Assembly: GCA_002320455.1 (NCBI GenBank)
Contig: DCKU01000158.1
Span: 1 to 12,089 of the forward strand
Direction: 5' to 3'
DNA length: 12,089 nucleotides
Source: Salinisphaera sp. UBA1666
GTDB lineage: Bacteria; Pseudomonadota; Gammaproteobacteria; Nevskiales; Salinisphaeraceae
Positions 7,443 to 12,089 of the stretch are shown in pieces; within the stretch, counting starts at the first letter, position 1; the number at the start of each line of letters is the position of its first letter. A program made the translations under genes and the position numbers. The notes under the pieces were generated by a model. The model was not told the DNA's origin. It made no database searches and saw nothing but the letters and a program-made list of their open reading frames with translations.

Positions 7443-7850
7443 CCTATGATTTGAGCTCATCCGATAGCAAGTCACTGATGAGAGTTGCACGTATCTAAAG
7501 GTGCTCGGCTGGCCGTGCCTGGCATCGTCGATCTGTCCGACATCGCCGCCGAAATAGATGGTGTCGCGAAAGTCGTGCTCGAATCCGTCCAGGAGATGCT
7601 GCTCAAGGTCGCGCTACAGATGGCGCACGATGATTAGATTACGAGGATCGCCGTGCTCGTCAGCAGCCAGGCATCGAGCCCGCCAAACAACAAGCAAGTA
7701 CCGTGATCTGTACGAGTCAAATGCATCGCGGCTATCGCGTCAAATCGGCAACCTCGCCCCCAAAGCAGTGATGTAGCCGCGGCAAGCTGTGCATGTGTCG
7801 GCGGATGTGTAGGTGTACAATACGATTTAGTCAGTACTGCAGAGTTGATT
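7443..7850. other. intergenic region without a convincing gene
   Basis: About 400 bases between the decayed genes and the next operon. The only frame with protein-like composition is a plus-strand stretch from about 7515 (GTG) to TAG at 7635-7637, reading VPGIVDLSDIAAEIDGVAKV then VLESVQEMLLKVALQMAHDD. It has no clear ribosome binding site and I do not recognise it. It could be a gene remnant or a 40-residue ORF. The antisense frames have the His/Arg/Asp/Gln-rich look of shadow frames. The last 40 bases probably hold the promoter of the next operon. Confidence 0.4.
7816..7821 (+). promoter_or_regulatory. candidate -10 box for the RHH operon
   Basis: TACAAT lies 30 bases upstream of the ATG at 7851 and matches a sigma70 -10 box well. 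No good -35 is seen at 16-18 bases upstream (ATGTGT at 7793-7798 is weak). Several short GTGT repeats lie just upstream (7791-7815). They could be operator half-sites for the ribbon-helix-helix protein encoded by the first gene. This is speculative. Confidence 0.3.
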
Positions 7851-8231
7851 ATGGCCACCAATCACGAAGAGCCTAGGATGCTGCGCAAGCAGTATCACCT
7901 GAGCGCTGCGCATGTACGTCGAATCGAGACGCTGCGTGCCGAACTCGGGCTGAGTTCCGATGCCGAGCTTATCCGGCGCGCCATCGATACTTTTGATTCG
8001 GATGCGCTTAATGCATCCGAGCAAGAGATAGTCGAGGCAACGGCCGCGGATCTGCTCAGGCAGATCGAAGACCTGAATACGAAGATTGAGGGCACACTTG
8101 AACGTGCCACCAAGGCACGAAAGCAGCTTACCGATCCGGCATGGATAGAGCGTATCCGTGAGCGCACACGGCGTGAAGCTGCCGAGGATCCGGCGCTCAT
8201 CTCGGGCGTCGCCCATTTGATCCAGGCCTAG
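7851..8231 (+). CDS. ribbon-helix-helix (CopG/Arc-like) DNA-binding protein with helical C-terminal tail
   Basis: This is a 126-residue protein. Residues 10-48 fit a ribbon-helix-helix fold: a short strand (MLRKQYHLS), helix A (AAHVRRIETLRAELG) and helix B starting SSDAELIRRAIDTF. Such proteins usually bind short operators as dimers and often repress their own operon. The second half (about 55-110) is charged and mostly helical (EIVEATAADLLRQIEDLN, then TKIEGTLERATKARKQL), suggesting a coiled coil or oligomerisation segment. That makes it longer than a minimal antitoxin. The ATG at 7851 was chosen over TTG at 7845. The gene is first in a three-gene operon, with only two bases before the next start. 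No toxin of a known family follows directly, so a classic toxin-antitoxin role is not supported. Confidence 0.75.
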   Translation: MATNHEEPRMLRKQYHLSAAHVRRIETLRAELGLSSDAELIRRAIDTFDSDALNASEQEIVEATAADLLRQIEDLNTKIEGTLERATKARKQLTDPAWIERIRERTRREAAEDPALISGVAHLIQA

Positions 8232-8233
8232 CG

Positions 8234-8437
8234 ATGAGTGTCTGGACAACGCTTCTTTCCGCTGGCCGCGAGATGACCGTGGTAACCGAGCGTGTCGACA
8301 GATTGCGCGCCGAAGTAGATGCGTTACACCAATCGGTCACGGCCAATACAGAACGGTTGATCCGCATTGAAACGCTGATCGACCTGGCACGAGAACGACA
8401 ACGCGAGATTCCGACACAACAACGGTCCGATGAGTGA
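8234..8437 (+). CDS. small coiled-coil protein of unknown function
   Basis: This 67-residue protein starts two bases after the RHH gene stop and overlaps the next gene by eight bases, so it is almost certainly co-translated with both. After a short hydrophobic start (MSVWTTLLSAG), residues 15-55 form a long amphipathic helix with heptad spacing (VTERVDRLRAEVDALHQSV, then ERLIRIETLIDLA). There are no cysteines, no membrane segment and no catalytic signature. Such proteins usually act as oligomerisation partners or adaptors. The coiled-coil tail of the RHH protein is a plausible partner, but that is inference. I do not recognise a named family. Confidence 0.7.
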   Translation: MSVWTTLLSAGREMTVVTERVDRLRAEVDALHQSVTANTERLIRIETLIDLARERQREIPTQQRSDE

Positions 8438-9473
8438 GTTAATCGGCAACAAAACGTGGGCCGGCTATTGGCGCTCGATACGCGATGAGGCGTGGTTATC
8501 ATTTCATGACTGGTTGGGTACACCTGCTCGTCTGACGGCGTGGACCGAGCATTTTCCGGCCGATGACGTGCCCGCTATCAGTGTTGCATCCAGCGGTATC
8601 GACGAGACTTTGGTAGCCCCATGGCATCGATTCGGTCAATGGCCCGTGTTCATGTTTCCACGCCGCGAAGATGGCCTACTTACAGGCTGGGCTCGTGACT
8701 CATTTGGCGATTACCGAGGACACCGACGAACGTGTCAGCCACTTCTGGATTTCGCGTCGACTACCAAGCGGCAAGTGGCCATTGATATACGCGATATTGA
8801 TGGTCTGAGCTGCTCTAAAGGACCCTTAGAAAAATATGATTGTCTGACCGACTTTGTACGCCATGAATGCAAGAAAGAACTTGGCGAAGCCGATGAAACT
8901 GCGTTCTACCGAGCGCTGGCCCACGATGAAATTCGCATCATCCACTGCGAGAATCCCGCTGATCATTTGTCGTCCTATGCTTGGGACGGTCGGGTTTTTC
9001 TATCGAACGTTGGCGGTAGCCATCATTTTGCTGTAGCCCAATATCTCTCACGCTCCTTCGATCTCCCTGTGATTATCGAAGCGGAGATTCATCAGACCTC
9101 CCTGAACAGCTTCGCAATCGAAGCCCTGAGCGACGAATTCGACATATTCGCTGCTCACGCCGAAGCAAACTCCGAATGCGTTTTCATCGATGCCATGAGG
9201 CCGTTTGGCGCCGCCTTCTACTGGATTCCCTTGCCAGACCGGTTCGGTCCTGCCAGCGCTATTTTTCTACCGCGCAGCGACCAGCGCGCACGGCGCGCCG
9301 CAGATGTTCTTCGCGACGCCGGCTTCACCGATCTTTGTGCTTTGCTGCTCGATATTGCCAAAAAGCAGCAGACGGTCGGTGACCGAGTCATTGAGCTAGG
9401 CGCAGACGCGGTGCCCGGCCGTATCAATGAAGCGTTACGCAACCGAATTTCAGAGCAACTTGCCCAGTTATAG
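8430..9473 (+). CDS. conserved-looking protein of unknown function, third gene of RHH operon
   Basis: This is a 347-residue soluble protein without signal peptide or membrane segment. It may belong to the DUF6685 group, but that is from memory and unverified. Visible features are an aromatic N-terminus (TWAGYWRSIRDEAWLSFHDW), two Cys near the middle (SCSKGPLEKYDC and RHECKK), and a notable segment around residues 185-205 reading WDGRVFLSNVGGSHHFAVAQ. The GGSHHFA core recalls the G-H-R stretch of ParB/sulfiredoxin-like folds, but no ParB domain can be claimed. A later block has FIDAMRPFGAAFYWIPLP, then AIFLPRSDQRARRAADVLRD. Start ATG 8430 overlaps the previous gene. AT content is higher than in the nuo operon, in line with accessory DNA. 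Confidence 0.75.
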   Translation: MSELIGNKTWAGYWRSIRDEAWLSFHDWLGTPARLTAWTEHFPADDVPAISVASSGIDETLVAPWHRFGQWPVFMFPRREDGLLTGWARDSFGDYRGHRRTCQPLLDFASTTKRQVAIDIRDIDGLSCSKGPLEKYDCLTDFVRHECKKELGEADETAFYRALAHDEIRIIHCENPADHLSSYAWDGRVFLSNVGGSHHFAVAQYLSRSFDLPVIIEAEIHQTSLNSFAIEALSDEFDIFAAHAEANSECVFIDAMRPFGAAFYWIPLPDRFGPASAIFLPRSDQRARRAADVLRDAGFTDLCALLLDIAKKQQTVGDRVIELGADAVPGRINEALRNRISEQLAQL

Positions 9474-9560
9474 CGATCGCATCAATCTGACGTGCGCTGC
9501 CATGGCGGCCTTCGCTTGACGGAACGTTTCTAATCTGGTCGCCTTACACCTGAAACCCTA

Positions 9561-9630
9561 CCGCTAGGTTGATAGCGGCCCTTGAAGTCTCTCCGGATCG
9601 CGAACAGAGACGCCTTTCGAGGTTCGATCC
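9561..9630 (+). ncRNA. structured RNA-like element, copy A
   Basis: Helix P1 pairs CCGCTA (9561-9566) with TAGCGG (9573-9578). After the conserved CGGCCCTTG, helix P3 pairs GTCTCT (9587-9592) with AGAGAC (9606-9611). The P3 loop contains CGGATCG (9594-9600), whose GGATCG can pair with CGATCC at 9625-9630 to form a pseudoknot. Between them CCT-TTCG-AGG (9613-9622) makes a small tetraloop hairpin. Copy B at 11468-11554 preserves all of this with compensatory changes in P1 and P3. The element lies between the unknown-function gene and the leader of the DUF3577 gene. The plus strand is preferred because the hairpins read as UUCG loops on that strand. A nearby extra hairpin, TGCTGC-TTTT-GCGGCA (9644-9659), lies between it and the leader. 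Confidence 0.6.
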
Positions 9631-9660
9631 ATTCTTATAAACCTGCTGCTTTTGCGGCAT

Positions 9661-9732
9661 CTTCCAACCCACTCTTGGGGATCATCATCCCCAATGAGGG
9701 TGTGGTGTATCCCCTATTCCAGGAGAAACACC
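9661..9732 (+). promoter_or_regulatory. hairpin leader L1 upstream of the DUF3577 gene
   Basis: A perfect hairpin TTGGGGAT-CATC-ATCCCCAA occupies 9675-9694. An alternative outer stem pairs GGGGAT (9677-9682) with ATCCCC (9709-9714), enclosing CCC/GGG (9690-9692 with 9698-9700). The leader ends in AGGAGA (9721-9726), a good ribosome binding site, followed by AACACCATG. It aligns over its length with leader L2 upstream of ardC. Confidence 0.6.
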
Positions 9733-10353
9733 ATGTCTGAATATTTCGATCTTCACACGCAGGGTATCGGCTATCTGAACCGCGTCCGCGAAGTTCGCCC
9801 CAAGAACGGTTCGCCGTTCTGGGCTTGCGACATCGCGGCACTGCACGGTTCCAAAGATAACGTCAATCACACACGTTTTGATTGCCGTGTCAGCGGTGCC
9901 CAGGCGATCGAACTGGTCCCGCAGTATCAGAATGCCGTAGCACAAGACCGCAAGGTCTTGATCGGTTTCCGGCTCGGAGATCTGTATCCCGACACGTTCA
10001 CCTATTCCAAGGGCGAACGTGCCGGCGAGACAGGCATCAGCCTGAAAGCCCGCCTGCTCTACCTCGGCTTCATCAAGATCGATGGCGAGACTGTCTACAG
10101 CACCGAGACGGAATCCGACGACGGCGAGGAACCGGAATCGCAAAATAGCGACGCTGGATCCGAGACCGCCCCCGAACCGGAAGCGGCCACGCCTGAATCG
10201 CCCGAGTCGGATCCTGACGGCATGCCGGCCGAAGTCGCGCTGTCGAAAGACGATCCCGACTTCCAGGAGCGCAAAGCCGCGCTCAAGGAAGCAGGCTATC
10301 GTTTCGACGGCCAGGACAAGGTCTGGCGTCTGCCAGCTGCTACCGCGGCCTAA
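9733..10353 (+). CDS. DUF3577 / STY4534-family ICE replication protein
   Basis: This is a 206-residue protein. The N-terminal 115 residues match the DUF3577 family found in SPI-7/PAPI-1-type integrative conjugative elements. Diagnostic stretches are YFDLHTQGIGYLNRVREV, ACDIAALHG, RFDCRVSGAQA, KVLIGFRLGDLYPDTFTYSK and SLKARLLYLGFIKIDG. The family is annotated as ICE replication-associated. An OB-fold or ssDNA-binding role is often suggested but not shown here. Residues about 122-172 are an acidic Asp/Glu/Pro/Ser linker, as in many ssDNA-binding proteins. A C-terminal module follows (DDPDFQERKAALKEAGYRFD, ending KVWRLP). The ATG at 9733 was chosen for its AGGAGA site; the open frame runs back to 9652 through the leader but without a better start. 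A strong terminator follows 12 bases after the stop. Confidence 0.85.
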   Translation: MSEYFDLHTQGIGYLNRVREVRPKNGSPFWACDIAALHGSKDNVNHTRFDCRVSGAQAIELVPQYQNAVAQDRKVLIGFRLGDLYPDTFTYSKGERAGETGISLKARLLYLGFIKIDGETVYSTETESDDGEEPESQNSDAGSETAPEPEAATPESPESDPDGMPAEVALSKDDPDFQERKAALKEAGYRFDGQDKVWRLPAATAA

Positions 10354-10364
10354 TCGGCCAAACC

Positions 10365-10391
10365 AATCGGGACGTTCGCGTCCCGATTTTT
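10365..10391 (+). terminator. intrinsic terminator of the DUF3577 gene
   Basis: AATCGGGACG (10365-10374) and CGTCCCGATT (10379-10388) form a perfect 10-bp stem closed by a TTCG tetraloop, running into a T-tract to 10391. It starts 12 bases after the stop codon, so the gene appears to be a single transcription unit. Confidence 0.9.
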
Positions 10392-10397
10392 ACTTCG

Positions 10398-10468
10398 CTT
10401 TCAATCCCATCGGGGGACATCGTTCCCTGCGGGATCGGTGTTTCCCCGTTTTTTTATGGAGAAACACC
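10398..10468 (+). promoter_or_regulatory. hairpin leader L2 upstream of ardC, with terminator-like structure
   Basis: CGGGGGA (10411-10417) can pair with TTCCCCG (10442-10448). This encloses an inner TCCC-TGC-GGGA hairpin (10424-10434) and is directly followed by seven T (10449-10455). It looks like an intrinsic terminator ending 13 bases before the ATG. An alternative pairing, ATCCC (10404-10408) with GGGAT (10431-10435), would break it. The sequence aligns with leader L1 and ends in the same GGAGAAACACCATG. A conditional (attenuator-like) control of ardC is possible but unproven. Confidence 0.55.
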
Positions 10469-11356
10469 ATGGCTAAAACCAACATTCGGCAACAGATCAC
10501 CGATCAGTTCATTCACGCACTGGAACAGGGGACACGGCCCTGGCGCTGCCCCTGGGATCAGACTCAGACATTCAACATCCCGGTCAATCTGTCCACGGGC
10601 GATGACTACCACGGCATCAACGTGGCAATCCTATGGGCGATGCAGCTGGATCAGAAGTACAGCACCGGCCACTGGCTCACCTACCGACAGGCCCAGAAGC
10701 TGGGCGGTCAGGTTCGCAAGGATGAGCACAGCACACCGGCTGTTTTCTACAAGGCCATCGAGAAAGAGACCGACGAAGTCGACGCAGACGGCGAGGCTGT
10801 CACAGAAAAGATTCGTATTCTGCGATACTTCAATGTCTTCAATCTCGATCAGATCGACGGCCTCGAAGCCCCGGATCCGCGACCGCGGTTCGGTTTCGAG
10901 CCAATCGAGGCGGTCGAGCGGATCGTTAATGCCATCGGGATTACCGTTCTGCACGGCGGCACACGGGCCTGCTATCAACCGAATACGGACATCATTGCGA
11001 TGCCCGACCGCGATCGGTTCAGTTCGGCGGTGGATTACAGCGTCACCGTTCTTCATGAACTGGCCCACGCCACCAAGACGCGGGATCGCTGCAATCGACC
11101 TAAGTACGAGACCACTGTTCGCAAGGGCGCTTACGCGTTCGAGGAGCTTATCGCCGAGATTACAGCCACTTATGCGATGTCAGCGCTCGGCCTGCACGGC
11201 CAGACCTTCGAGGATAGCGCGGGCTATATCGATTACTGGCTCAGTATCCTCAAAGAGGACCAGTCAGCGATTTTCCGGGCGGCGGCTCAAGCCGAGACCG
11301 CCTATCAATGGCTGATTGGCCACCTGCAGACACAGGAAACGCCCAAAGCGGCCTGA
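10469..11356 (+). CDS. ardC: ArdC-type antirestriction protein / zincin-like metallopeptidase
   Basis: This is a 295-residue protein. Residues 1-125 match the ArdC N-terminal ssDNA-binding domain: RQQITDQFIHALEQGTRPW, PVNLSTGDDYHGINVAIL, GHWLTYRQAQKLGGQVRKDE and ILRYFNVFNLDQIDG. Residues 145-285 form the associated metallopeptidase domain with HELAHATK (His196, Glu197, His200) and the likely third zinc ligand in YAFEELIAE (probably Glu226). ArdC proteins are carried by plasmids and ICEs and are thought to protect incoming DNA from restriction, at least partly by binding ssDNA. Both catalytic and binding motifs are intact, so the gene should be functional. The ATG at 10469 follows GGAGAAACACC. 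The same frame extends back to 10082, but that part overlaps the DUF3577 gene and its terminator. A strong terminator follows. Confidence 0.88.
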   Translation: MAKTNIRQQITDQFIHALEQGTRPWRCPWDQTQTFNIPVNLSTGDDYHGINVAILWAMQLDQKYSTGHWLTYRQAQKLGGQVRKDEHSTPAVFYKAIEKETDEVDADGEAVTEKIRILRYFNVFNLDQIDGLEAPDPRPRFGFEPIEAVERIVNAIGITVLHGGTRACYQPNTDIIAMPDRDRFSSAVDYSVTVLHELAHATKTRDRCNRPKYETTVRKGAYAFEELIAEITATYAMSALGLHGQTFEDSAGYIDYWLSILKEDQSAIFRAAAQAETAYQWLIGHLQTQETPKAA

Positions 11357-11364
11357 ACCCACAC

Positions 11365-11391
11365 AGCCCCGCACAACGCGGGGCTTTTTTT
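11365..11391 (+). terminator. intrinsic terminator of ardC
   Basis: AGCCCCGC (11365-11372), loop ACAAC and GCGGGGCT (11378-11385) form a perfect 8-bp GC-rich stem followed by a T-run to 11391. It begins eight bases after the ardC stop. Confidence 0.92.
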
Positions 11392-11467
11392 CGGTTCATC
11401 GCACTTTACCGGGAATGACTCGCGTAATGGAATCATGCGAGTATAAGCAGCAACGATTTCATCCGTA

Positions 11468-11554
11468 CCGTTGCGGTTATCAACGGCCCTTGCTGCTTCG
11501 GCAGCAAACTCCGCTCGGATCGTGAGACGGAGTGTCCTTTCGAGGATCCGATCC
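11468..11554 (+). ncRNA. structured RNA-like element, copy B
   Basis: This is the second copy of the element at 9561-9630. P1 is CCGTTG (11468-11473) with CAACGG (11481-11486). After CGGCCCTTG there is an extra hairpin P2, TTGCTGC-TTCG-GCAGCAA (11490-11507), a stable cUUCGg form absent from copy A. P3 is ACTCCG (11508-11513) with CGGAGT (11528-11533). Its loop holds CGGATCG (11516-11522), whose GGATCG pairs with CGATCC (11549-11554). Between them is CCT-TTCG-AGG (11536-11545), extended by a T-A pair. Upstream, ACTCGC (11418-11423) and GCGAGT (11437-11442) form one more possible stem. It lies after the ardC terminator, so it would need its own promoter or serve the next unit. No clear promoter is seen. 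Confidence 0.6.
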
Positions 11555-11617
11555 TGCGTTCTCGGTGGGCACAGACGCTCAATCTCAGCCCATCGACAGC
11601 CGGAAACGCTTCACATA

Positions 11618-11638
11618 GCGCCAGGTGTGTACTGGCGC
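11618..11638. repeat. short inverted repeat
   Basis: GCGCCAG (11618-11624) and CTGGCGC (11632-11638) form a perfect 7-bp stem with a 7-base loop. It is followed by CCCTCTTTT, which makes it weakly terminator-like on the plus strand. Confidence 0.5.
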
Positions 11639-11657
11639 CCCTCTTTTAGCTGATTCA

Positions 11658-11736
11658 GGCGTGGTTGCGCCGTGGCCTTCCCAGGGCCGGCTTCCGAGCC
11701 GATCACGGGAAGGCCACGGCCTTCCTTGACCACGCC
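11658..11736. repeat. extended double-stem palindrome
   Basis: An outer 8-bp stem pairs GGCGTGGT (11658-11665) with ACCACGCC (11729-11736). A perfect 14-bp stem, GCCGTGGCCTTCCC (11669-11682) with GGGAAGGCCACGGC (11707-11720), lies inside it. Within the 24-base loop CGGCT-TCCG-AGCCG forms a third stem. The unpaired parts are 3 bases on the left and 8 on the right. The strand is not decidable. The structure could be an RNA or a recognition palindrome such as an origin. Confidence 0.7.
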
Positions 11737-11891
11737 GGCTGCCCGTCTCCGGAAGTTGACGGCGCCCCTTTGTGCGGTAATCCGTGCCCAAAGATGAATC
11801 AGGTTCCGACGCCCCGATCCCGAACCCGCATGACCGGGCCTTACTGACGGCGAGGCCGATATCATAGCCTTGGGGCACTCCTCCAATCAGG

Positions 11892-11983
11892 CGATGCGCG
11901 CTTTCACGGTGCGGCGCGTCGCGAGCAACACGCTCAATACGGTAGTCACCCAGGCCGCGCCGATGCGCGGCCTTTCACGTTGC
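11892..11983 (+). repeat. imperfect direct repeat pair
   Basis: CGATGCGCG-CTTTCACGGTGC (11892-11912) recurs as CGATGCGCGGC then CTTTCACGTTGC (11961-11983), about 69 bases apart. I do not recognise it. Its spacing and position fit a regulatory or replication repeat. Confidence 0.45.
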
Positions 11984-11999
11984 AACAGCGGTGACGGCG

Positions 12000-12030
12000 A
12001 AGGGCCGAAGGGCTGGTGCAAAGGGCCGAA
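12000..12030 (+). repeat. short direct repeat AAGGGCCGAA
   Basis: The 10-mer AAGGGCCGAA occurs at 12000-12009 and 12021-12030, eleven bases apart, in the region downstream of the longer repeat pair. Function is unknown. Confidence 0.4.
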
Positions 12031-12089
12031 TGGAATAGGTTTTTCAATGGTAATGGGCTTACCCGGCCCCCACTGTCAGGGTAGTTGGA

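Larger units (their letters stand above)
11555..12089. other. non-coding-looking ICE region with palindromes and repeats
   Basis: No convincing gene is present in these 535 bases. The longest open frames are minus-strand, 91 codons (11611-11886, TTG start) and 97 codons (11585-11878). Both are Arg/Gly/Pro-rich and both run across the palindrome at 11658-11736, which better explains the sequence. The region may carry a structured RNA, a replication or transfer origin, or the leader of a gene beyond the window. Confidence 0.4.

Noticed and set aside
7634..7861. 75-codon minus-strand open frame
   Set aside because: It overlaps the promoter and start of the RHH gene, has no ribosome binding site and no family-like sequence.
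7851..8437. Classic two-gene toxin-antitoxin pair
   Set aside because: The RHH protein fits an antitoxin-like regulator, but the second protein is a plain coiled coil with no RelE, PIN, CcdB, MazF or Fic features.
9561..9630. tRNA gene, suggested by GGTTCGATCC and a D-arm-like CCGCTAGGTTGATAGCGG
   Set aside because: The T-stem does not pair, there is no acceptor stem and no anticodon arm. The second copy lacks the GGTTC sequence but keeps the other pairings.
11611..11886. Minus-strand 91-codon open frame starting at a TTG with a GGAGG-like sequence
   Set aside because: It crosses the long palindrome, is Arg/Gly/Pro-rich, has a rare start and no recognisable domain. RNA or DNA structure explains the region better, though a small protein is not excluded.
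1..12089. CRISPR array
   Set aside because: No regularly spaced identical repeats were seen anywhere in the window.

Overview
The window is GC-rich DNA from a proteobacterium. A gammaproteobacterium is the best guess, because a nuo-type operon, a CopB-type copper protein and an integrative conjugative element (ICE) module of the SPI-7/PAPI-1 kind occur together. No rRNA or tRNA is present, so genus cannot be set from the sequence.

Positions 2-6745 hold one tightly packed plus-strand operon. It starts with the 3' end of an unidentified gene and continues with nuoH-, nuoJ-, nuoK-, nuoL-, nuoM- and nuoN-like genes. Stops and starts overlap or nearly touch. These genes encode the membrane arm of a complex I-like proton or cation pump, but a divergent one. 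No nuoI lies between H and J. The H subunit lacks the acidic residues of the quinone/E-channel region. The key TM5 glutamate is Asp in NuoM and Leu in NuoN. NuoJ has a Met-rich helix and a natural His-rich tail. The electron-input partner must lie upstream and cannot be seen.

Positions 6746-7850 are a graveyard. A 5'-truncated copB (copper resistance outer membrane protein) carries a +1 frameshift and a nonsense codon. A glutaredoxin gene is cut off after about 30 codons, exactly where a sequence resembling an IS end begins. The next 400 bases hold no convincing gene.

Positions 7851-9473 are a compact three-gene operon: a ribbon-helix-helix DNA-binding protein with a helical tail, a 67-residue coiled-coil protein, and a 347-residue protein of unknown function. 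The genes are 2 bases apart or overlap.

Positions 9474-12089 look like part of an ICE. They carry a DUF3577 (STY4534-type ICE replication) protein and an ArdC-type antirestriction/zinc metallopeptidase. Each gene has its own strong intrinsic terminator, and each is preceded by a clearly homologous leader of about 70 nt ending in the same 14 bases, GGAGAAACACCATG. The most striking find is a structured RNA-like element present twice, upstream of the DUF3577 gene and downstream of ardC. Two helices are preserved by compensatory changes, and both copies keep an identical pseudoknot pairing and a CCT-TTCG-AGG hairpin. Beyond copy B the last 530 bases contain an extended double-stem palindrome and short repeats but no convincing gene.
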